Shown: one piece after another, positions 21,924-30,659 of the stretch | Layout: every line of letters begins with the position of its first letter | How positions within the stretch are numbered: position 1 is the stretch's first letter | Assembly (NCBI RefSeq): GCF_964355755.1 | Contig: NC_092678.1 | Location: 17,954,922-18,018,921 of the forward strand | Direction: 5' to 3' | Length of the DNA stretch: 64,000 nt | Source: Antedon mediterranea | Lineage: Eukaryota; Echinodermata; Crinoidea; Comatulida; Antedonidae | Made by a program: the position numbers and the translations under genes | Notes under the pieces: generated by a model | Told to the model about the DNA's origin: nothing | Seen by the model: the letters and a program-made list of their open reading frames with translations, nothing else | Databases searched by the model: none

Positions 21924-22560
21924 AACACATTTAAGCAGTAATATCAACTATTATTGTTAGGCCATTCCTGTATTAGATAGGAGCCTTAATTATCTCTTAG
22001 ATCTTAGCTAAAACCAAACATCTCGTGGTATGATAAGGTATCTACGTTGGTCTTAAACAGAAGAGATCCCAAAAGGTGGGAATTAACGCTTAAAGGGGAC
22101 ATTAGCTCTACAGAGAAACCTGGTTTCCATCAGAGACAATAGGCCTACGTCTCATATACAATAATAATGGATTCGTCATAGAATTGGAAGTCAAATGGCT
22201 GGCTGGTCAATGGATGTGTGGCAAATGTTCGGGTGGCAAATACCATTGACAGGTGGCAACAGGCTTCAAGGGAGAAAATGCCGGGTGGCTTAAGGCCGGG
22301 TGGCAACGTCCGTTTTGACGCATTCGTCAAACAAACACACAGACAGATTAACAAACCAGAATGATTGCATAATCTCCTTGTCGGACCTACAGGATGCAAG
22401 TCACGTTACAGAATTAACATAACATTTTAACATTCTATAATATGTGAATAATTTCTTAAGGAATTGGTAATGGATTCAAAACATCGAATACGCATTGAAA
22501 TTCTCTTCTGCTATGCCATTCGCGGTATCGTGTGAATTGACCCTTAGGGGAGAAGGAAAC
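21924..22560. other. Intergenic, no gene seen
   Basis: Contains a GGGTGGCAA/GGTGGCAAC-rich patch at 22228-22310 that is loosely repetitive. Nothing else recognised. Confidence 0.4.
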
Positions 22561-22578
22561 ATAGGGTAATTTGAAAAG

Positions 22579-22584
22579 TTTATT
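22579..22584 (-). promoter_or_regulatory. Candidate polyadenylation signal of the PAN/Link gene
   Basis: TTTATT on plus is AATAAA on the minus strand, about 300 nt beyond the stop codon of the Link-domain gene. The position is plausible, but the assignment is not proven. Confidence 0.4.
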
Positions 22585-22731
22585 GTATCCATTCATTATG
22601 TTAGCACCTTATGCTTATTCATGCAAAGGACGCTTTATAAATACCGTTATTACTTATAATGGTCCTATATTTTCTATAACAAGTTGGTGTCATGGGCAAA
22701 TTATCACTAGCTTGTGGGTAGGCCACCGACT

Positions 22732-22820
22732 AAAGGCGGGTCTTTCACACCTAGCCTGCTCCGGCACGGTTCCGATTTTCCTGCGCTGGACCGGAACCGT
22801 GCCGGGTGAAAGATCCCCTT
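22732..22820. mobile_element. MITE-E fold-back copy inside the probable 3'UTR of the PAN/Link gene
   Basis: TCTTTCACACCTAGCCTGCT then CCGGCACGGTTCC is followed almost at once by its inverse, CGGAACCGTGCCGGGTGAAA. This forms an 89-bp near-perfect fold-back with almost no middle. It lies 63 bp beyond the stop codon of the minus-strand Link gene. If the AATAAA at 22579-22584 is used, it would be transcribed as a strong hairpin in that 3'UTR. Confidence 0.75.
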
Positions 22821-22882
22821 ACACCGGCAAATAACAATCTCAGACCCCTTTTCAGACTCGACTGTTATTGCGAAACTGATGA

Positions 22883-25209
22883 TTACGGAATATAACAGTA
22901 TACACCAGATTGTTTTGTAGATTTGTTCGGATATATACCAAAATCATTAACTCGGACAGCATTACTACAGGCCCTTGGGGTTGTTATCGGAAATTGTAGT
23001 TTTCCGCTTGTGACCCACCCATAGTTGCAACAGTCATAATCATTTTCCCATGCCTGATAAAGTTCGTCCTCCGTTGCCATTCGGCCGCCGTGGTCTATAC
23101 ACATTGCCTCTCCGTCGAAAAAATTTAACGTGTAGCGAGTAACCCCTTCCCCGTAGATAACACGGTGCGCGGGTAATGGATCGATGTATGAGGTCGTCTG
23201 GTTTGTGGGAGGAACGTTACAAAAGGCGAACAGCTCACGCGTTGAGTCTCTGAAAAAAACATTATTACTTCCTGGGTATTGCCAGAAATTAGCACTGGCA
23301 AGCGACCCTTGGCTACACGCGACACCTGCCAACAGATATGAGAGCCAAGCAAATTCACAAAGATTGGCACCTGAGGAAACTGAGCTATTCTTCACCTCTT
23401 GTGGTGTCGCCAGTCTGCCGTTGAAAGTGTAGTTACAACACTTATCTGCATCATGTCCTGTTAACTTGACGTCATTACTATCTGTCAGTCGAATAATCCG
23501 TTGGTTTTCTGGTAAGTAATCGAATGAGGTTGTCACAGATTTGTGACAATAAACGCCACTGCGATACGGCTTGCAAGGGAAGACATTACTGCGTGTCCCA
23601 GGTGACCTTAACGTACACGGATTTGTTAGTTCCGTAAATGCAATTTCACCACTGATAAGCCAGCCGTGAGCGCAATCGTGTTCGCCCCCAAGTCGATACT
23701 CATCGAACAATTGTTCATAAGAAGCGATTGAGCCTAAATGGAAACTGCATACATTACGAACAAACTCATAGTTCTCGTCTAGTGGCACAAAAAACAGATC
23801 GTCACCTAAATTAACAAAAAATACCCTTTGTTCAAGACAAATACATTTAAATTATGGTTATTTTTTAAAAAATAAGGAGAATCAATCAAGATGAGTCCAT
23901 TTCAATTCACTTGATATTTTAGATGGCTTTCGTGTAGGACTAAAGTCGGATTTCGAATGCAATTGAAGACGAGACAGAAACTGAAAGTTATTGAAATTAA
24001 GCGATATGTCTTTTTGTTGTATAATATGTGTTGATGCATTGATTATTAGTTGTGTACTAAACTTTGATGATGGTAACTTTTGTTTTGAAATGTTATTTTA
24101 TTACTTACATTTTGAAATCTCATCATCAAAGATCTGAAAAAAAAAACAAGAAAATAGTCATATAATAAACAGAGTAATCCATATATTAACAAAAAAAAAT
24201 GGAAGTTCCACCATCTTGAAACATACAGTACTCATTTAAAAACAGTGACAGCTTTTACCTATATAATCGCTTGTTTTGTTAGTACAGATTTGAAACAAGG
24301 AAGGTAACAGAAACGAAGATAAAGATATATCACATATCAATTAAAATGTTTTAAGAAGATACTCAACATTGGTGTGTGTTATGAAATTGTGTTGATATAT
24401 TAAGCATAACCAATAATGAGAAGGAAATCTGCAAAAGTTATAACAAGGCGATGGGAATGGATTGGGGTCGTGTTGAAGACTGGTAGAAGCATTCTCTTAG
24501 CGCATGGTGGCCAGAAGTCAGGGAGAAAATAAGTCTAAAACAGCGTGGAGGCCGACAGTGGAAAAGGAGAGAATGGGACGAAGCAAAGCTGGCTATTAAA
24601 GACTCTGGTTCACTAGAGACAGAAAAACGTACAGCCTTGTGGGCCCAAGGCGCCCGAAGAGAGGTATGTAGGTTGTTTGGGCAACCTCCGTTGCCGTATG
24701 GATCCATTTCGTGTACTACGTCACATATTCTGTGTGTAACTTTACATCAATACTGTACGTGATAGGCCTACCGATATTCGATGAGTTTCGACGTACCGTT
24801 TGTTTAAAATCAACAGTTAGAGGCAAGCACCCAAGAGTTATGAATTAACCTAAATTACATATATGGAAATAAAACCACCTAATATGGGTCTGCTGTACAT
24901 GAAGTAAAAAGTATAAATCTAGCTTACCTTTTCCATATAATCGTACGACGAATTGATAATCAACAATTCTCCGTTTGTTCCTGGCGTTATCTTATTAAGT
25001 TGACAAAGACCATCCTGATGGTAGTTTACCGACAAGCAGTAGGCTCTTCTTGAACACGAAAGCAGGCAATGAACACGATTGGGGGCGGTTACTTCCAAGC
25101 TCCAACCAGGTAAAAAACGTTGAGAAAAAATAACAAATTTACCCGACATAACAAGTGAAACATTCATTTGAATATAACAGATACAGAGAACTGATCTATA
25201 AAATCTCAT
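22883..25209 (-). CDS. Secreted PAN domain plus three Link domains protein (3 exons)
   Basis: The predicted product is a secreted or extracellular-matrix protein of 409 residues, encoded by exon 1 (25209-24928), a 25-nt microexon 2 (24109-24133) and exon 3 (23805-22883, stop included). Donors are AAAG|GTAAGC and AAAT|GTAAGT; acceptors are TTTTTTCAG and TTAATTTAG. The lengths 282+25+923 keep one frame, and a split codon TGT gives Cys103. Residues 1-23 are a hydrophobic signal peptide. Residues 24-92 are a PAN/Apple domain with Cys48, 52, 58 and 69. Three Link domains follow, with cysteines at about 122/147/166/189, 226/252/266/298 and 338/361/382/406. Each has the fold's typical words, such as SIASYEQL, GRLATPQEV, GRMATEDELYQAW and SGVYCY. 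Link domains bind hyaluronan in vertebrates; PAN domains bind proteins or sugars. The ligand here is inferred, not shown. I know no named orthologue. Confidence 0.85.
24443..24690 (+). pseudogene. LINE C-terminal remnant inside intron 1 of the PAN/Link gene
   Basis: Plus-strand frames give RRWEWIGVVLKTGRS, then after a shift KTAWRPTVEKERMGRSKAGY. This is the 'RRW.WIGHVLR ... TWRRTVEKE' tail found at the end of reverse transcriptase in many LINEs. It has stops and frameshifts and is short, so it is dead. It lies antisense to the host gene. A minus-strand 89-codon frame over it is a shadow. Confidence 0.7.
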
Positions 25210-25500
25210 GTTTAAGAAATTGGTGTGTTGCTTTACTGTGAACTATTCTTGTTTATGGTTGATGGTTTAATATAACTAGCCTTAACCAAACTCAGTAAGA
25301 TCATTTTATACATGTTCAACATTGGGATAAACTCATTAATACACAGTAGGTTGCCATAGAAAAAACAGTTATTGATCATTAATCCTTTGTAATTGACCAA
25401 TTGGATTGAATCTTGGTGATTGCATGTACCACAATGTACCGCATATTGTGTATAACTTATTTTCGCGATTCAATATTAAAAGCACTTTGGACGTGGTTAA
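25210..25500. other. Region upstream of the PAN/Link gene
   Basis: Should hold the 5'UTR and promoter of the minus-strand gene. No TATA box or other element can be assigned with confidence. Confidence 0.3.
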
Positions 25501-25504
25501 CAAT

Positions 25505-25745
25505 ACCTTTTTTACCTCCGCCAAGGAGGTATATGTAATCGATCGCGTGTGTTTTTTTGTTTGTCTGTTTGTTTGTCTGTTTGTTTGTTTTACTCAAAAA
25601 GTAATTACAAGATCTTTACCAAACTGAAGGTATAGATAGATATGTGGTCAAGGACCATTCCATGACATTGTTGGACCACTTAGGACCACGGTACCAATTC
25701 TGTACCACTTTTTAGTATACCTTTCAGACCTGCTAGTGTTATAAG
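25505..25745 (+). repeat. CCTCCGCCAAGGAGG repeat with GTTT-rich run
   Basis: TACCTCCGCCAAGGAGGTAT is an imperfect palindrome followed by a TTTGTTTGTCTG run, then 'caaaaagtaattacaagatctttaccaaactga'. Similar short words at 20225 (GGCGGAGGG) point to one dispersed family. It is not coding despite a 73-codon frame. Confidence 0.55.
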
Positions 25746-26079
25746 ATAGGGCAGTATTTTTCAAAAGCAGGCGAGCAGTCTTAAAGCTCAGGTACAGGCA
25801 TGAATTTTAAATATAATATTTAGTTAATTGTACATAAATCAAATACAAATTTTGGCAAAACTCTTCCATTAAAACCAAGAAGACTTTTTTTCAGTAGTTA
25901 GGTATGAGAAAGAGAAAACTGAAGAAAAGTAAAAATTACATAAATGGCATTACTATAATAATATGAATATAAAATAAGTAATAGAAGAGTATTTACACAT
26001 TTTTATAGAAAACCTAAGCATTATATAATGTTGTTAAATGTTTTTTTATACTTCGATGGAAATGAAATTAACTTAAAGA

Positions 26080-26352
26080 TGTATTGTCCCCCAAAAACAT
26101 GAAAAATGACGATTAATTTATTCATACTTTTAATATGTTATTTTGTAGTTTTAATAAAGTTAATCACTTCCGTAGAAAATAAAACGAAAAAAAAACAGAT
26201 ACTGGTTAAATTTAACCAAAAACCCACTGACAATTTGTTTGATTTAAATTACAGTTTTTTCAGGTAAATGCATTTTTTTTTAAATCCAATTTTTTTTGTC
26301 AAAGTGGATAACTATTATGTTACATTAAAATGGCATATTCACCAAAAAATTG
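26080..26352. repeat. Dispersed repeat G (TGTATTGTCCCC family)
   Basis: Starts AAAGATGTATTGTCCCCC and ends with 'gtggataactattatgttacattaaaatggc'. It is matched in inverse orientation by 33800-34028 and partly by 405-575. It has no open frame and is probably a non-autonomous element. Confidence 0.65.
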
Positions 26353-26364
26353 TGTTAATAATTA

Positions 26365-26520
26365 TTTTTTCAGGGGGCCATCTTTAAAATTGACTGGGAG
26401 TTTATTACAGAGTTTGTTGCCTTGGTATGTTATATTGGGTTGAGATAGAGTGGTAGAACATAAGGGGATCGAGAGATTAAACGGGTCATTAAATCGAGTG
26501 TTAAATAATAATAACAATGA
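26365..26520 (-). pseudogene. LINE C-terminal remnant
   Basis: The minus-strand frame reads NTRFNDPFNLSIPLCSTTLS then QPNITYQGNKLCNKLPVNFK. This matches the conserved 'TR....F.LP...T...QRSITYQGPKLWN.LP' tail after reverse transcriptase in many LINEs. Upstream (26520-26613) the frame degenerates into low-complexity sequence. It is a dead fragment. Confidence 0.7.
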
Positions 26521-26689
26521 TGATAGTATAATAATTATGATGAGGTAATCTAGAATAAAATAAACCGGAAATAAATTTAAGCCCATGCAACTCGCACTCA
26601 ATATTAAAAACATCTAAAAGCAACAATTGCTAAAACAAAGGTATATTACAATTCTCTTCGGGAGTAGTTTTACTTGATTCAACCTTTTT

Positions 26690-26930
26690 GTCATTGTTAT
26701 TTTTTATTTGTATGTAATATTTTGATAATTGAATGTTTATTTGTATTTTTATGAATATAAAGGCAAATCACTGAAAAAATGACAATGCTGTGGGTATCAG
26801 TGTCTGGATCTAAATGGTGATACAAAAAAAAACCCCGAAAAGCTAACTCAAAACGATAAAGTAAAACAGCCAGAAAAGTTAGCAGAGCTTTCGGGGGAAA
26901 CATTAGCCCTTTCCTCAAGTGTATTTTATA
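26690..26930 (-). repeat. Dispersed repeat, GCTGTGGGTATCAGTG family
   Basis: The phrase 'aaaatgacaatgctgtgggtatcagtg' recurs as 'aaaatgctgtgggtatcagtg' at 50744-50763 with a similar preceding stretch ('gcaaat..ctgaaaa'). The opposite end 'ctaatgtttcccccgaaagctctgctaac' reads like a transcript end of a retroelement on the minus strand. Identity not established. Confidence 0.45.
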
Positions 26931-27299
26931 TATATTATATTTTTTAATTTCAGCCTCGACTATCTAGCTATTTTTGAATGAATAGATAATTATGATGGAA
27001 GTCGGAATAAAGTATTGGTATAACGCTTTCGTTCGTGAGGATTAATCTGACCTCTCTCATAAACTGGTGCATCATACACTATTATTGATAATAGAAATGA
27101 AATTTAAAAAATAACCAACCCAACTAAGTGGAAATACAATTTGAAAAATCAATACATGAACCGATAAAGAGCAAGAAAAAGTGGATTAAAAAACTAATAG
27201 TCTTTACAATTTCTTAAATATTTTTTTGATCGAGATGTTTAGACGCGTTGTCATGATTGTCGTGATAATTTTAGGAACTATTTTTTTTACAACGCGATT

Positions 27300-27890
27300 T
27301 GGTGTCTTTTGCATTTTTAAATAGATCTTGAGCTTTTGCTTATTACTATTTATAATATGAATTCAGTTCATGCATAGAGAATAATTGAGAAACGGTTGTT
27401 TGTTAAACACAGTCATCTAGGCCTATATCTGAACTCAAGTTATATTTTTATAATTCAATAAAAGCAATCTAACAACAGGGTGCTGAGCATCATGTGGTTT
27501 ATCTGTGGCCGCGACAGTACAGTAATGTTGTTAATTGTCGCAATCAGACATAGATCAAAAGACTGTTTAGATAGGTCTTGTGCTTTTGATTAGTTAGTCC
27601 AACGTTTATGTAAGAAATATGAATTGAGAGAATAATTAAGAAACCGTTTTTAGCTCTGTTAAACACAGTCACAAATCAGCAAGCTTTTAACTTGTGCCCA
27701 AACGACATCAGATATATCTGAACTCAAGTTATATTTTACAATTCAATCAAGGCAATCTAACAAGAGGATGCTGAGCTCCAGAGATCAAAGGGATTGTCTG
27801 TGGCTGCGGCACTCTCGTTCCATGCCACGGAGAATTTGTGACAGTACAGTAATGTTGTTAATTGTCAGACTTAAGATCAACAGACCGTTA
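27300..27890. repeat. Degenerate tandem duplication of about 270 bp
   Basis: A series of words recurs in order: ATAGATCTTGAGCTTTTG / ATAGGTCTTGTGCTTTTG, GAGAATAATTGAGAAACGG / GAGAATAATTAAGAAACCG, GTTAAACACAGTCA, ATATCTGAACTCAAGTTATA, GCAATCTAACAA, GATGCTGAGC, and GACAGTACAGTAATGTTGTT. The first set starts at about 27320 and the second at about 27567. The second copy carries a 30-40 bp insertion near 27800. A 105-codon frame at 27768 is not recognised. Confidence 0.75.
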
Positions 27891-28134
27891 CGAGTTTCTA
27901 TCTTGACAAGGCGAGCTCGGTGTCTTGTTGTTTGCCTTGATTCAACGAAACTCAACGCAACTCAACGTCGACTGCTGCCGCGGCGGCGTAGCTTAACTTC
28001 CGTGCCTCAAAAGGCCACTAGTCCTACACCATGTTCGAGGTGCTATACCAAGATAGTCATCTGGTTGGGCCTACGGGGAAAATAGTCATACACCATGCTG
28101 TCTACACGCGGCATGGGGTGGCGGCAGTACACCT

Positions 28135-28461
28135 TCCGGGCGGCATTATTTTTTTTCCTATCCAATTAAGGCAGAAATCATAAATAATTCATTACCTTAA
28201 TTATTTTCTATTATAAAGAATTGCAAGATAGCTGCTCTTAGGTTAAAGCCTTTACCACTAGACCAAACATTTTGGGTGGCAAAACGCTGTTTACACAAAT
28301 TATTTAAACTCTCTGCATCAGAGCCATATACTGTACATGGCTCTGCTCTGTATGCTTATATAGCGCCCTCTATAATATACCATATTATGTCATAATTATT
28401 CTATTAAATTATTCATGATTTTTGCCTTAATTTCATAAGGAAACATGTAATGCTTCCGGGC
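28135..28461. mobile_element. MITE with CCGGGC..GCATTA ends
   Basis: CCGGGCGGCATTA and CCAATTAAGGCAGAAATCAT then AAATAATT at the left are repeated inverted at the right as AATTATTCATGATTTTTGCC then TTAATT and AATGCTTCCGGGC. The arms are about 60 bp with one gap. A short palindrome with CAGAGCCATATAC / TGGCTCTG sits in the middle at about 28320-28350. Confidence 0.7.
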
Positions 28462-28977
28462 ACCAATGACAATAATCGGACAATCAACAAATAACGACCG
28501 TTTTGAGTAGCTGAACCCAAAATTTGGAATAATTTACCTCTAATACTAATATGCCTATATATAAAGTGCCGCTGATTAGGATTTAGTGTTTATCAATAGA
28601 GGAGCTGTTCTCGTTTAGTTAGTTACTCGGATACTGTATACGTTGCTTTAATAGAAACAAAACTTTCGAGAAAAATAACTAAGCATGCGCCTAATGGGAC
28701 TTCGGGTGTGGTTGGAATTACTTTGGGCGTGTGGATACGCCTTCGTCTCCTGCAAATTAGCAAATTATGGAAGGCGTGGTCAGTGACCGGCCTCGTCATA
28801 GATTAATTACATGGATTGGTCAAATCCGTTGTCCACATTTCGTAAAGAAAATTCCTGAACTTTTTGACGTTTTTCTAACATAAATGCATTATGTACTTTT
28901 AAAACATTAAATCAACTCATTCCTTGTTTTGTGTACGTTCTATTTTTAATTGTGAAAAAAAGAAATCAATGCACAGG
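28462..28977. other. Intergenic, no gene seen
   Basis: Slightly GC-richer patch at 28685-28800 (GGGCGTGTGGATACGCCTTC, GGAAGGCGTGGTCAGTGACC). No open frame or repeat recognised. Confidence 0.35.
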
Positions 28978-29290
28978 TCTGTCTCCAATTAAAGACTCCT
29001 TCCAATTATTTGATATTTTTACTTTTATTGTTTAATTTGCTAATTAGATATTATTTAAAGGGTAATGTGTTTAAGAGCTTTGGCTCGTTGCATAACCTAT
29101 TTTGGATCAATCACCATGTTTTTCCGTTCTTGTAAAAGAACTACTGCATATCTGATGAACAAAATAAATGGTACGTCTAGTACCGCGAATAACTAAAAAA
29201 AAAAGACCAAACTGAACATTTGTCTTCCAATTAAAGACCACTTTAAATTGAACCTTTGAATTTTTAGTTCCGGTCTTTAGTTGGAGATAA
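28978..29290. mobile_element. MITE-D (TCTCCAATTAAAGAC family), nested
   Basis: GTCTCCAATTAAAGACTCC at the left end is mirrored by GGTCTTTAGTTGGAGAT at the right. A second internal TGTCTTCCAATTAAAGACC lies at 29220. Relatives lie at 37690-37792 and 38125-38250. Confidence 0.6.
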
Positions 29291-29760
29291 ATGATGATGG
29301 ACTCTAACACCTCAAAAGTTCTCTCCAAACTTTACCACTTGCTAGAACCTAAACAAGAAAACGGGAAGTTGAAAATATCGATAGAGTTGTTCATTTGGTA
29401 TTTTAACAAACTGCAATGCCGCCCTCTTGTGATTACGGCCTTAATATAAAGGGAACTTTACATGTTTTAAGCTTACACTTACCAACAAATTAAAGTAGAA
29501 AAAAAAACACTAACACATAATGGCATTATTCTGGTAGAAATAGTTATAGATATCATTACATGATGAGTATAATGTTTGAAAATGCAATCCAAATGTTACG
29601 GATAAAATAAGAATATATTTAGACTGGAACCTTAAAAAGAAAGAGTGAGACATTAAACAAATAGAAACTAAACTATTTATTATCCCTTAGACCAATAGCT
29701 CATGGGTCACTTTATGTATATTCATTGCAATCAATGGGTATGTACTATTTTCGTACCCTC
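29291..29760. other. Intergenic, nothing recognised
   Basis: AT-rich sequence without recognisable genes or repeats. Confidence 0.35.
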
Positions 29761-29763
29761 CTA

Positions 29764-29934
29764 AAGCTCTGTTTACACTATCTAACTTTATGTGACAACA
29801 CATGTGATGTGCCCATATATGGATATGATGATGTCAGCATATCACTACCATTTTTTAAGCATATCACTACCATATTTAGACACATCTCACTTTTTTTGTC
29901 AAACTAGTTTGATAGTGTGGACAGAACGTAAGCA
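29764..29934. mobile_element. MITE-A (TCTACACTATC family)
   Basis: AAAGCTCTGTTTACACTATC at the left and GATAGTGTGGACAGAACGTAA at the right are the inverted ends. Inside are the family words GTGATGTGCCCATATATGG, ATGATGATGTCA and TATCACTACCAT. Here the 17-bp 'catatcactaccat' segment is present twice in a row, an early step of the expansion seen at 8455-9085. Confidence 0.8.
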
Positions 29935-30309
29935 ATATCGACGAGGTGCTACATTCCTGATTCTTTTATCATAGTAGGGCGGTTTAAGGGAGCCTAATTG
30001 ATCGTTTTATTTATGGTCATTTTAAAAATCAAGAGAAGTGAATTCTCTTGTACATGCTTAGTCACTCAAGGCTAATAGAATTATATTATGAATAAAAGAA
30101 TTTAAAGTAGCTTTTACATAATAGAAGGTGAAAACAAAACAATAATATACTGTACTTTATACATTGTAAGTAGTGGCTTTTGACGATCACTGTGGTGGGC
30201 GGAATTACAGAGCTGAGTTGGCTTTAATTGACCAATTAGAATATAGGATCACATTGCCTAAGTTTGATTGGCTTAAAAAATTGGTAGGTAAATCCTGTTA
30301 GAGGAAAGA
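29935..30309. promoter_or_regulatory. Probable promoter region of the Ig receptor gene
   Basis: The stretch precedes the inferred 5'UTR exon. It contains CCAAT-type words in both orientations (GACCAATTAG at about 30229, GATTGGCTT at about 30267). No clear TATA box. The assignment rests on position only. Confidence 0.3.
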
Positions 30310-30434
30310 ACGTTTAGTTAGTAGCTGAATGCCAGATCATAAGTAGGTGAACTGAGATTTTGTATTGAAAGGAATATTTGTATTGCAGTTTATTTATAAA
30401 ATAACTTACCTCAAGACGGAATTTTAAATATATG

Positions 30435-30635
30435 GTGAGTTTTAAAGTCAAGCATTCCGGTACCGATTGAGTTTAATATTATCGCTGTAGGCCTATGTTT
30501 TAGGCCATTTTGTACTCTGAAATCTGAGGGTAGCACACACCTGCTCATTAGCTGCCCTGTTTAAACCAAACCTCTCTGGTCTGGTTTACATTCTGTGCGA
30601 GTCTCGCCAATGGGACACTCTTTAACTATTTGTAG
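30435..30635 (+). other. Probable 5'UTR intron of the Ig receptor gene
   Basis: A good donor (ATG|GTGAGT at 30434/30435) and acceptor (ATTTGTAG|CATAC at 30635/30636) bound 201 bp directly upstream of the coding exon. The donor-side exon would be non-coding. The acceptor lies 24 nt before the start codon. Transcript evidence is needed. Confidence 0.5.
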
Positions 30636-30659
30636 CATACATTGGATATATTAACTACC

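Noticed and set aside
27768-28085. 105-codon Arg-rich frame as a gene
   Set aside because: Lies partly in the degenerate tandem duplication, no recognisable domain, composition follows a local GC-rich patch.
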